A DNA stretch of 18,947 bases from JBFLXN01 sp040755715 [NCBI: Candidatus Edwardsbacteria bacterium] (GCA_040755715.1 JBFLXN010000039.1:1-18947), one strand, 5' to 3'; shown: positions 7,025 to 13,663, counted from the first letter of the stretch. Numbers and translations: made by a program. Notes: generated by a model not told the origin, from the sequence alone.

Positions 7025-7768
7025 ATGACAAAAGAAATTGAAAAATGGTGGGAAGAATCTTCAAAATATTTTCAAGAAGAAGCTAAAATTCCTACAACCT
7101 CAGCACACTGGGGTGTACATGCTCCTTATGAAAAAGAGTTAAATTTACTGGGTAATGTCAAAGGAAAAAAGATTCTAGAAGTTGGTTGCGGAGGCGGTCA
7201 AAGTTCAATAGCTTTAGCAAAAAAAGGGGCAATATGCACAGGAATTGACATATCAAAAGAGCAACTGAAATTCGCTGAAAAATTAGCTAAAAAAGAAAAT
7301 GTGAAAGTCAAATTTATAAAGGGAAGTTTTCAAAACTTGAGCCAATTTAAACCACGCAGTTTTGACATAGTCATTTCAGCGTGGGCTTTCCAATATTCGC
7401 CAAGTCTCAACAAATTATTTAAAGAAGTTTATAGAGTAGTTAAGAAAAATGGATTATTTGTTTTTAGCTTACCTCATCCATTTCATGACATAATAAATGT
7501 TAAGACCTATAAAATTGAAAAAAGTTATTTCAAAACAGGGAGATATGAAGAAATAGAAATATGGCCAGATGGAAGCAAACACAAATTTGTTGGGTATCAT
7601 ATAACGGTAAGTGATATTTACAATGATTTGGTAGATGCTGGTTTTTTGGTTGAGAGAATTATTGAACCATTGTCCTTAAAAGATAAAGGTCTTGAAGAAC
7701 ATTATCCAAAAGAACTATCAAAACTAATTGGCCCAACGATTATATTTAAAACAAGGAAAATTAAATAG
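7025..7768 (+). CDS. Class I SAM-dependent methyltransferase (cassette 1)
   Basis: This 247-residue Rossmann-fold methyltransferase transfers a methyl group from S-adenosylmethionine to an unknown, probably small-molecule, acceptor. Motif I is ILEVGCGGGQ (residues 50-59). Asp75 in TGIDIS is the ribose-binding acidic residue, and SFDIVISAWAFQY holds motif IV with Asp114. The post-I region VVKKNGLFVFSLPHPF is typical of methyltransf_11/25 enzymes. The N-terminus KWWEESSKYFQEEA resembles many methyltransferases of this class whose substrates are unassigned. The coding sequence is AT-rich and Lys-heavy, unlike the adjoining chromosomal genes. No Shine-Dalgarno sequence precedes the ATG. It lies 100 bases inside the presumed cassette start and is followed by an attC-like site, so acquisition by transfer is likely. 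Confidence 0.9.
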   Translation: MTKEIEKWWEESSKYFQEEAKIPTTSAHWGVHAPYEKELNLLGNVKGKKILEVGCGGGQSSIALAKKGAICTGIDISKEQLKFAEKLAKKENVKVKFIKGSFQNLSQFKPRSFDIVISAWAFQYSPSLNKLFKEVYRVVKKNGLFVFSLPHPFHDIINVKTYKIEKSYFKTGRYEEIEIWPDGSKHKFVGYHITVSDIYNDLVDAGFLVERIIEPLSLKDKGLEEHYPKELSKLIGPTIIFKTRKIK

Positions 7769-7801
7769 CGCGCCGTCCCGCCACCGCCGAATTCTGAACT
7801 C

Positions 7802-7822
7802 AAAATTTCTTTCAGAAATTTT
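7802..7822. repeat. Perfect hairpin after the methyltransferase gene
   Basis: Nine-base arms AAAATTTCT (7802-7810) and AGAAATTTT (7814-7822) enclose a TTC loop, 33 bases after the methyltransferase stop. It is followed only by TTGCC, without a T run, so termination would be weak. It lies in a ~55-base stretch that interrupts the complementarity between the two ends of cassette 1. Confidence 0.5.
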
Positions 7823-7856
7823 GCCACGCCCTGCGGGCTTTCACTTCGTTCAGGAC

Positions 7857-7942
7857 GCCTAACAGCGATTAACAGGGAAATTCCTGCGAAATTTCCCCAA
7901 ATTCGCCTGCTGGCGAACTTCTGTTAATCGCATATGTTATAC
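7857..7942 (+). other. attC-like recombination site (59-be)
   Basis: The 86-bp site runs from GCCTAAC (7857-7863, fits the RYYYAAC core) to GTTATAC (7936-7942, a close but imperfect GTTRRRY core with T at position 5). Inside are perfect 11-bp arms GCGATTAACAG (7864 region) and CTGTTAATCGC (7921 region). Between the arms and the cores the right side carries extra unpaired bases (ATA), like the asymmetric spacer of attC stem-loops. The centre can form further hairpins (GGGAAATT..AATTTCCC and TTCGCC-TGCT-GGCGAA). Length and architecture are within the known attC range. In attC sites the folded bottom strand is the substrate of the integron integrase. Confidence 0.6.
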
Positions 7943-7992
7943 GCAGTATGGCGGTCGATTGAATATAAGACTAATCCATAACGAGAGGAAAT

Positions 7993-9501
7993 ATGATGCA
8001 CAAACCCGACATGAAAATATCTATTTCACGAAAATTAAATCTTATAGACCATGTTATGTTTTTTATATTTATAGGTGTCTTAATTGCCTTAATAGCAACA
8101 TCAACTAAAGTAAATATTGCGGCTGATTCGGTAGATTATTATGCTATATTGCAATGGGTGACGCCGGAAAAAGAAAAACCGATTGTCAGAAATTTGCATT
8201 TTGCAGAGCAGCGGTCTCCAGGATATAGTCTGCTATCACTTATTCCATATTCCTTATTGACAATATTTGTTGAGCCATTCGTACCCACAGAAAAAATCAC
8301 TAAGAATATCCACCCTGAATTTCCGAGGGAGCTGAGTTTTCGGCTTACAGAAGAGCAGAAGAATGCCTTAAGGCAGAAAGTTGAGGTTCTGAGGGCTCAG
8401 AGCGCCTCAAGGCAAGAGGTTGAAGAGGCGGTGCGGCAGATGCTGGACGACTGGGGCATAGAACCTCCACCCCGGCCCAGGTTTACCGAAGAGCAGAAAG
8501 GCGAGATTAGGGGGATGGAAAGGCCAAAAAAGATGGCAGGCTCTGAAATGGTTGGTTTCCCACCACAACCTTTACATATAAAGGATTTATTTTTTAAAGA
8601 TTATTATGTGCCTATGGAAGGCAGCTGGTACCAGTGGAAATTAGCACTATCACTTTTATTAACTAGTTTTTTCTTCTTGTTCATAGGTATATGGACTAAT
8701 GCAAAGGTTTTAAAGTTGTATTATCCAGCATATAAATGTTTGTTTATTATACCAACAACATTAGTAACTGCGCACATGTTTATGAGAAGTATTTTTGATT
8801 TGCCGCTTTTTACAACTTTGACCGTGTATGGTTTATCATCTCTTTTTTTATTATTTACATGCCTGTCTTTTCGTTCAAATAAGGTATGGTATGTAATTTT
8901 ATCGGGTTTTATACTTGGCTTGCTTGTTTTAACGCGGCTTGAACTCAGCATCTTGGCAATGCTTTTAATTGGATATTTTCTTTTCACTAAAAAAATCAGA
9001 TATTTTGTGCTTTTTTCTCTTGGTGGTTTAGCGCCATTTCTTGTTCTTATCCTCTATAATTTATCTTTATTCGGGCAACCATTACATTTAGGTATTTTTC
9101 GCGGTGACATTAATACACTTGGTCTAAATTGGCGATATATCTTTGAGAGTTTAATACATCCAGAATCAGGAGTCTTATTTTGGACTCCATTGCTTATGCC
9201 TGGTCTTGTATTTCTTATTACCGCAAAGGACTCTATCCTTAAAGTAATTGGTCTTTGCTCTTTTGTTTTAATTTTCCTTTATACCCTGCGGATACCAATA
9301 ATGTATTATTCTATTGGTCAAGGAATAATCGATATTGGAGGGATTCCAGTAACCACACCGGAGACTCCAACGCAGATGCGCGAATTGATACGATTTGATA
9401 TTAATCGATATCTTTGTGTTCTAATTCCCTTTTCAATTATTGGTATTCGTAGGGGTATTCATAAAATTCATAACTTATTAGACAAGAATTATGCAAAATG
9501 A
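7993..9501 (+). CDS. Multi-pass membrane GT-C glycosyltransferase-like protein with a coding insert (cassette 2)
   Basis: This 502-residue integral membrane protein has about nine to ten hydrophobic segments and a first external loop containing ADSVDYYAILQWV. That acidic loop position resembles PMT/ArnT-type GT-C glycosyltransferases, which use lipid-linked sugars; the assignment is tentative. Residues ~108-186 do not belong to the fold: they are a hydrophilic helical block (FRLTEEQKNALRQKVEVL through DDWGIEPPPRPRFTEEQKG) encoded by GC-rich DNA inside an otherwise very AT-rich gene, an in-frame insert. GAGG at 7985-7988 supports the ATG at 7993 or the adjacent one at 7996. The gene lies between attC-like cores and reads with the methyltransferase. 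It differs in composition from the sigma and anti-sigma genes on either side and was probably transferred. Confidence 0.8.
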   Translation: MMHKPDMKISISRKLNLIDHVMFFIFIGVLIALIATSTKVNIAADSVDYYAILQWVTPEKEKPIVRNLHFAEQRSPGYSLLSLIPYSLLTIFVEPFVPTEKITKNIHPEFPRELSFRLTEEQKNALRQKVEVLRAQSASRQEVEEAVRQMLDDWGIEPPPRPRFTEEQKGEIRGMERPKKMAGSEMVGFPPQPLHIKDLFFKDYYVPMEGSWYQWKLALSLLLTSFFFLFIGIWTNAKVLKLYYPAYKCLFIIPTTLVTAHMFMRSIFDLPLFTTLTVYGLSSLFLLFTCLSFRSNKVWYVILSGFILGLLVLTRLELSILAMLLIGYFLFTKKIRYFVLFSLGGLAPFLVLILYNLSLFGQPLHLGIFRGDINTLGLNWRYIFESLIHPESGVLFWTPLLMPGLVFLITAKDSILKVIGLCSFVLIFLYTLRIPIMYYSIGQGIIDIGGIPVTTPETPTQMRELIRFDINRYLCVLIPFSIIGIRRGIHKIHNLLDKNYAK

Positions 9502-9502
9502 A

Positions 9503-9579
9503 AATCGCCGCCATAGTGCGTATAACAACGGATAAAAGGATTCGCTACGCTTCGCCCAAATCCCGACAGGTCGGGACGT
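9503..9579 (+). other. Truncated attC-like half-site at the end of cassette 2
   Basis: The core GTATAAC (9520-9526) is the exact complement of the GTTATAC that opens cassette 2 and is followed by AACGGATAAAAGG, a typical left arm. The complementary right arm (CCTTTTATCC..GTT) is not found before the anti-sigma gene. Instead there is a short unrelated hairpin TCCCGAC-AG-GTCGGGA (9561-9576). The site is therefore half deleted. Upstream, 9503-9526 pairs with 7936-7960 over 24 positions with one mismatch and one indel, well beyond the 7-base core. Confidence 0.5.
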
Positions 9580-9615
9580 AATTGTATTCTGAACAAAGTG
9601 AGGAATATCTTGAAA

Positions 9616-10221
9616 ATGCATTGCCGAAAAGTCCAAAAGAAATTTCTTGATTATTTAGAAAAAGAACTAACCGCTGAAGAGCAAAGGGAAATGGAAAAAC
9701 ATCTACAAAAATGCCATAATTGCTCGGCGGAATTGGCTGGTATAGAGAGGATACTGTCTGCCCTCAAGGAAGAAAAACTGCCAGAGCCTTCTGAACGCTT
9801 CTGGATTAATTTTCCAGTCTTAGTCCGGAAAAAATTGGAAGAAGAGCAAGAAAGAGAGACAGTGCCAATTTTACGGTGGGCAACGACTTTAGCGGCTGGA
9901 GTTTTTCTTTTCATACTTACAATGACTGCGGCTCTCTGGCAGTTTAAACCGGAACAGAGAATAGCCACGGGAATAAATTTTGCTGAGACTGTAGAAAAAG
10001 AGTACGAATTAAATTATCCTCTCTTATTAGAAAAATTGAGTCCTGAAGAAGGGAAAAAAGTTACTGCCAAATTATATGAGAAGAAAAAGACATTTGATTT
10101 GGTAGAAACACTGAAAACTGTAGAAGATGAGCAACTTGAACAAAAGGATTTAGTTGGTCTAATAGATGGGCTGGACAATGAAGAATACACGATTCTAGTT
10201 ACAAAATTGAGTGAGATGTAA
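9616..10221 (+). CDS. Membrane-anchored zinc-finger anti-sigma factor
   Basis: This 201-residue anti-sigma factor presumably sequesters the ECF sigma factor encoded at 6366. The N-terminal zinc-binding anti-sigma domain shows Cys3 and the HxxxCxxC motif (His29, Cys33, Cys36; KHLQKCHNC). One membrane span lies at about residues 86-108. The remaining ~90 residues would be periplasmic, helical and charged, the part likely to meet a sensor. I chose the ATG at 9616 because relatives begin with M-x-C near this point; an in-frame GTG at 9598 would add six residues without a better ribosome site. It normally directly follows its sigma gene; here a cassette-like segment separates them. Whether it is still transcribed with the sigma factor is uncertain, and an uncoupled ratio of the two could alter the response. 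Confidence 0.88.
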   Translation: MHCRKVQKKFLDYLEKELTAEEQREMEKHLQKCHNCSAELAGIERILSALKEEKLPEPSERFWINFPVLVRKKLEEEQERETVPILRWATTLAAGVFLFILTMTAALWQFKPEQRIATGINFAETVEKEYELNYPLLLEKLSPEEGKKVTAKLYEKKKTFDLVETLKTVEDEQLEQKDLVGLIDGLDNEEYTILVTKLSEM

Positions 10222-10348
10222 AAAGAAGACTTTGATGCTTTGCTTTCCAAAACAAATTCGCTCCGAAAAGGTGCAATCCTTGAAACTGATTTTTCAACTG
10301 ATTGAGGATGAAAAGACGAGAGCGGAGGGTATGTGGGTATTCAAATAG
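10222..10348 (+). pseudogene. Possible decayed Spy/CpxP-like sensor remnant
   Basis: Right after the anti-sigma stop, the same frame reads KEDFDALLSKTNSLRKGAIL..ETDF and then stops. One frame over it continues QLIEDEKTRAEGMWVFK to a stop at 10348. Spliced, this resembles the end of the intact Spy-like protein downstream (..NFELTKEKF..LTIEQQARLFVFQ), including the helix with a DE/EQ-x-A-R-x-x-VF pattern. It has no start codon with a ribosome site for the full segment. This is a weak match by eye; a small 37-residue reading frame from 10235 is an alternative but less likely reading. Confidence 0.3.
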
Positions 10349-10372
10349 AAGAGCAATATTAAGAGGAGACAA

Positions 10373-10636
10373 ATGACTCTAAATTTCTATTTTTTATTTG
10401 TATTGGGTTTAGTAAGTGCGAATTCCTTTGCCACAGCTCCATTATCTTTAAATGATTGTATTTCCCTGGCAAAAGAGAATAACTCTACACTCCTACAGGC
10501 AAAAATGGAGATAGAACAATCACGCGTTGGAGTAAGAGAGGCGTATTCTCCATATTATCCAGACCTCGGCCTTTCAAGCGGATATAACTACGGAGGTGAT
10601 TTTTCAGGGAAAGAAATTAGAGGTATTGTTCAATAA
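10373..10636 (+). pseudogene. TolC-like outer membrane efflux protein, N-terminal fragment
   Basis: The 87 residues start with a signal peptide (MTLNFYFLFVLGLVSANSFA) and continue with the classical start of an outer-membrane efflux protein: LSLNDCISLAKENNSTLLQAK, then a helix with VGVREAYSPYYPDLGLSSGY. Such proteins are ~400-450 residues long and form trimeric export channels; here only the first fifth is present and the stop is followed after 47 bases by the next gene. No continuation is found in any frame, so this is a deletion rather than a frameshift. It keeps an intact ribosome site (AAGAGGAG), so a short secreted peptide might still be made. Confidence 0.7.
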
Positions 10637-10683
10637 GAAATGAAAGATAGTTTTGTAATCAATATCATACAAGGAGGTGAGAA

Positions 10684-11217
10684 ATGAAACATCTTATTTT
10701 TCTTATAGGTAGTATATTACTTCTCGTCTTACCGGCCTTGGCCCAACCTCCAATAGAGGAGAAGCCCGAATGGCGACATCGCCCGTCGCCACCCCTATTT
10801 CCGCCAGAAATAGTGGAAAAAGAACTCCTTCCAAGGAAAGCCATTGAAGCCATCCGAATTGCCAGAATGACTGAAGAGTTGAAATTGACAGACGAACAGG
10901 TTCAGAAATTCTTCCCAAAATTGAAAATGTTGGAAGAAGCACAAAGAGAATTTCACAAAAACCGGATGAGGATTATCAAGGAGTTAGAAAATACCTTACA
11001 GAACGAGAATCCTTCAATTAAGAAACTACAAGAAAAAATTGATGAAATTCAAAACTTGGAGGATAATTTTGAATTGACAAAAGAAAAATTTAGAAAAGAA
11101 TTACTTCAAATTCTCACCATTGAACAACAAGCAAGACTCTTCGTCTTTCAAGAAAAATTTGAGAATGAAATTCGGGAAATAATTAGAGAAATCCGACGAG
11201 AACACCATCCAGAATAG
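10684..11217 (+). CDS. Spy/CpxP-like periplasmic protein
   Basis: This 177-residue secreted protein has a signal peptide (MKHLIFLIGSILLLVLPALA) and an all-helical mature part with two LTxxQ-type motifs, LTDEQVQKFF and LTIEQQARLF. These place it in the Spy/CpxP/ZraP/CnrX-like superfamily of periplasmic chaperones and metal or envelope-stress sensors. The mature N-terminus is Pro-rich with two His (WRHRPSPPLFPPE), and the extreme C-terminus ends RREHHPE. A strong AAGGAGGTGAG precedes the ATG. It follows an ECF sigma/anti-sigma pair, so it may be the sensor that talks to the anti-sigma factor, as CnrX does with CnrY, or a target of the regulon; I cannot distinguish these. Confidence 0.8.
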   Translation: MKHLIFLIGSILLLVLPALAQPPIEEKPEWRHRPSPPLFPPEIVEKELLPRKAIEAIRIARMTEELKLTDEQVQKFFPKLKMLEEAQREFHKNRMRIIKELENTLQNENPSIKKLQEKIDEIQNLEDNFELTKEKFRKELLQILTIEQQARLFVFQEKFENEIREIIREIRREHHPE

Positions 11218-11273
11218 AAGGAAATTGAGAAAAGGTTAAATTACAAAGCAGAACACGAAAGGAGGTGAAAAAA

Positions 11274-11768
11274 ATGAGCAGAAAGAAGCTTTTCCCGCTG
11301 CTTCTGACACTGGTGTTCTTTCTGGCTAGAGGCGGTAGTATTTATGCGCAACTGCCGGGAGAAGGCTCCATACGCGGCGGTCCAGAAATGAGAGGCGAGG
11401 GTTGCGAAATGCCCGAAGATATTGGTATGCCCTGGTGGAAAGACAAGGCGGCGGCTAAGGAAATCGGTCTGTCCGAGGAGCAGGTCACTAAAATCAAAAA
11501 TATGCATTTGGAACAGAAAAAGAAAATGATTGGATTGCGCTCTGAACTTAAAGTGAAGGAAATTGAATTGAGAAAACTGTTTGATGAAGCTAAGCCAAAC
11601 GAAGCGGCAATCAAAGCGAAAGCCAAGGAAATTTCCGATTTGCGTGAAAAGATGTTTCTGAGTGATATTGAACTGCGTCTGGTAATGAAGAAGATGTTAA
11701 CGCCGGAACAGGAAGAAAAGATTAAGGCAATGAGGATGAAACATAAGATGCCTTGCCCGATGCACTAA
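11274..11768 (+). CDS. Spy/CpxP-like periplasmic protein with Met/His/Cys-rich tail
   Basis: This is a second, divergent member of the same superfamily (164 residues from the ATG at 11274). After a signal peptide ending near GGSIYAQ come a Met/Cys/Glu-containing segment (GEGCEMPEDIGMPWW) and then helices with LSEEQVTKIKNM and LTPEQEEKIKAM. The last twelve residues, MRMKHKMPCPMH, hold four Met, two His and one Cys, suggesting soft-metal binding such as Cu or Ag. I use the ATG at 11274 rather than the in-frame GTG at 11265, because that GTG overlaps the AAAGGAGG ribosome site. It is the last gene before a strong terminator at 11858 and is probably co-transcribed with the upstream Spy-like gene (56-base gap). 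Confidence 0.8.
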   Translation: MSRKKLFPLLLTLVFFLARGGSIYAQLPGEGSIRGGPEMRGEGCEMPEDIGMPWWKDKAAAKEIGLSEEQVTKIKNMHLEQKKKMIGLRSELKVKEIELRKLFDEAKPNEAAIKAKAKEISDLREKMFLSDIELRLVMKKMLTPEQEEKIKAMRMKHKMPCPMH

Positions 11769-11805
11769 CAACCAATGCCACCAACGCCTCCGATGGATAT
11801 ACCAG

Positions 11806-11843
11806 GACCTGAAAGATAATCTATGACCTGAAAGATAATCTAT
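11806..11843. repeat. 19-bp perfect tandem duplication
   Basis: GACCTGAAAGATAATCTAT occurs at 11806-11824 and immediately again at 11825-11843, between the second Spy-like gene and its terminator. It looks like a recent slippage duplication. No coding role is seen. Confidence 0.85.
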
Positions 11844-11857
11844 TTTGAAAGGAACAA

Positions 11858-11898
11858 AGGGATGTCACTACTCATTTTTGTGGTATCCCTCTTTTTTT
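11858..11898 (+). terminator. Rho-independent terminator of the Spy-like genes
   Basis: An 11-bp stem (11858-11868 with 11880-11890, including two G-T pairs) with an 11-base loop is followed by C and seven T (11892-11898). It closes the sigma/anti-sigma/Spy region and separates it from the secreted-protein operon downstream. Confidence 0.85.
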
Positions 11899-11932
11899 AG
11901 TAGTTCAAATGTTTCCTTGTCTGCCAAACTTA

Positions 11933-11985
11933 CCCCGTTAGAAATTCTCTGCGATGCTTGGCCTCGTGGTAAATCTCTAACGGGG
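11933..11985. repeat. Inverted repeat CCCCGTTAGA in a gene-free stretch
   Basis: Perfect 10-bp arms at 11933-11942 and 11976-11985 enclose 33 bases. The 350-base stretch from 11769 to 12121 contains no gene: it holds the tandem repeat, the terminator, this palindrome and the promoter at 12068. Such CCCCGTTAGA-type palindromes look like dispersed intergenic repeats; no function can be assigned. Confidence 0.6.
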
Positions 11986-12067
11986 CTTACGACGAGAATT
12001 CGCTATCCTTTAACCTTGACCTTATCCTGAACCTTAATCTCGCTGAGCCCAGTGGTTATAAATTTCC

Positions 12068-12097
12068 TTGACAAGACCTGCACAATTTTGATAAAAT
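12068..12097 (+). promoter_or_regulatory. Sigma-70-type promoter of the secreted-protein operon
   Basis: TTGACA (12068-12073) and TAAAAT (12092-12097) are separated by 18 bases, about 25 bases before the ATG at 12122. A GGAGG ribosome site lies at 12113-12117. It resembles the promoter at 2345-2374 (same -35, same spacing) and likely serves both secreted-protein genes. Confidence 0.6.
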
Positions 12098-12121
12098 TTG
12101 TTTTAGTAGAATGGAGGTTTA

Positions 12122-13663
12122 ATGATGAAAAAAGGATTTTTTTCTGTTGTGTTTCTTTTTACATTTTTTTCTCATATTGAAGCGATTGGCTGGGGAGCTG
12201 ACCAAAGGTGGACAATCTATCCAGGAGGCAATTGGACAGGACTTAATAACGCCCATCCATTAGCAACTATCGGTGATACCGCTTATGCACTTTGGTATTT
12301 CTCAAGTAATAATACAGGCTACAATTATATTTATAGCCAAGTTTACAATAACAGTACCTGGAGTGGTCCAAACCAGGTTGTTGAAGTGTCCTGGAATCGG
12401 AATGCCTGGCACCACTCTGTTGCCTGCGATAGCATTGGTCAAGCCTATGTGGTCTACGAAAGCAATATCTATAAAGACCCACTTACCTTGCAGTTGAACT
12501 ACGAGATTTACTATCTTCGGGGTTATATGGGTAACTGGAGCCCACCTCAGCGCATAACAAACGACCCTGACGGCTTTCCTTACTACTCCTGGTATCCGTG
12601 TGTTACGGTGGACATTTCTCACCAAGTTCATGTTGTCTGGCAAGATTGTCGGGAAGGAAATACCTTCAAGATTTTTTATAAGAAACTGACTGGTGGTTCT
12701 TGGACTCCTGATATCTGTCTTACCCCTCAAGGCACTAGCGCTTATTTCCCATCTATTACCAGTGACCGCTGGGGGCGCCTACATCTGGTCTGGCAAGATA
12801 TGAGAACGGGTGAGGATGAAATTTTCTATAAACGATTTAATGGAAATTACTGGGAACCTGATACCCAACTTACTAATACTGGTGGCTATTCCCGTCATCC
12901 TACTATTACCTGCGATACACTCGGAGATGTAGATATTGTCTGGGAAGACAAACGGGATAAGAATTGGGAAATCTATTGGTTTCGCTGTAATAATTCAATT
13001 TGGCCGCCACAACCTCAAAGGCTCACTATTGATGGAACAGACTCTCGCTATCCTTCCTTAGCCAGCGAACCCAGCGGGATTCTACACCTTGCCTGGCAGG
13101 ACAATCGCAATGGCAATTATAAAATATTTTACAAAAAATTTGACGGCGTCTGGAGTGCTGATACCTGTCTCAGTTCTGGGGATAGCGTCTCTATATATCC
13201 TTCTATTGCTGTGGATAAATCAAAAAATATTCACCTTGTCTGGTCTGATTATAGAGACGAACTCAATATGACCCCTGAAATCTATTATAAAAATTATGAT
13301 TCAGGAATTAAATCACCTCCTTCTTCCCCAGGCAATTTGACTTTTGAACAGGATAACCTCAAAAAAAGTTGGCCAAATCCCTTTACTGAAAAGACGCTGA
13401 TTAACTATATAGTTGGCAGTGAGCAGTTAGCAGTTAACTGTCAACCATCAACTGCTAATAGGCAACAGGTTTCCTTGAAAATATACAACCTTGCGGGACA
13501 GTTGGTGAAGACCTTGGTTAATGAACCCCAAGCTCCGGGAGAATATACTGTCCAGTGGAATGGAACAGCTGAGAATGGTCAATCAGTGGCCAGCGGTTTT
13601 TATTTCTGCCGTTTGCAAGTAAATAATCAAATTAATACTAAAAGATTGTTGCTTATCCGTTGA
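12122..13663 (+). CDS. Secreted seven-bladed beta-propeller protein with T9SS-type sorting tail
   Basis: This 513-residue protein begins with a signal peptide (to about HIEA, residue 21). Its body has repeats with a conserved strand HxVWxD followed by R-x-G-N-x-x-I-(F/Y)-Y-K-x-x-x-G-x-W. The strand starts near residues 55, 108, 170, 221, 271, 322 and 371, a period of ~50, so seven blades (BNR/sialidase-like propeller, no catalytic assignment possible). The last ~95 residues form a FlgD-Ig/T9SS type A tail (WPNPFTEKT, KIYNLAGQLVKTLV, NGQSVASGFYFCRLQ, ending in basic RLLLIR). That predicts export by the Sec system and then the type IX system to the cell surface. The tail contains a short odd insert at residues ~431-449. 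It is followed after 30 bases by the C25 protease and shares its promoter. Confidence 0.85.
   Translation: MMKKGFFSVVFLFTFFSHIEAIGWGADQRWTIYPGGNWTGLNNAHPLATIGDTAYALWYFSSNNTGYNYIYSQVYNNSTWSGPNQVVEVSWNRNAWHHSVACDSIGQAYVVYESNIYKDPLTLQLNYEIYYLRGYMGNWSPPQRITNDPDGFPYYSWYPCVTVDISHQVHVVWQDCREGNTFKIFYKKLTGGSWTPDICLTPQGTSAYFPSITSDRWGRLHLVWQDMRTGEDEIFYKRFNGNYWEPDTQLTNTGGYSRHPTITCDTLGDVDIVWEDKRDKNWEIYWFRCNNSIWPPQPQRLTIDGTDSRYPSLASEPSGILHLAWQDNRNGNYKIFYKKFDGVWSADTCLSSGDSVSIYPSIAVDKSKNIHLVWSDYRDELNMTPEIYYKNYDSGIKSPPSSPGNLTFEQDNLKKSWPNPFTEKTLINYIVGSEQLAVNCQPSTANRQQVSLKIYNLAGQLVKTLVNEPQAPGEYTVQWNGTAENGQSVASGFYFCRLQVNNQINTKRLLLIR
13427..13458. repeat. Palindromic insert within the T9SS tail coding region
   Basis: Perfect 9-bp arms TTAGCAGTT (13427-13435) and AACTGCTAA (13450-13458) sit in a stretch (about 13412-13468) that encodes Gly-Ser-Glu-Gln-Leu-Ala-Val-Asn and further polar residues between two beta-strands of the sorting domain. 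CAGTTAACTG at 13431-13440 is itself a palindrome. The surrounding domain is otherwise normal, so this looks like an in-frame insertion of a short palindromic element. Confidence 0.6.

Larger units (their letters stand above)
6925..9579 (+). mobile_element. Integrase-less two-cassette integron-like array
   Basis: The 2.65 kb between the sigma and anti-sigma genes has the organisation of integron gene cassettes. A GTTAGGC core (6925-6931) opens cassette 1, whose attC-like site begins with the complementary core GCCTAAC (7857-7863). That site ends with GTTATAC (7936-7942), which opens cassette 2, and cassette 2 closes with the complementary core GTATAAC (9520-9526). This matched pairing of the first bases of each cassette with the first core of its own attC is the diagnostic rule for integron cassettes. 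The second attC lacks its right half, so the right border is approximate. No tyrosine integron integrase and no attI are visible in the window. Both genes read left to right, as is usual in arrays. Confidence 0.6.

Noticed and set aside
7802-7822. Hairpin after the methyltransferase as a rho-independent terminator
   Set aside because: Only two T beyond the stem and then GCC follow; there is no U tract.
11845-12030. Short open frames in the stretch between the terminator and the promoter at 12068
   Set aside because: They overlap the terminator and the CCCCGTTAGA palindrome, lack ribosome sites and show no protein-like composition.
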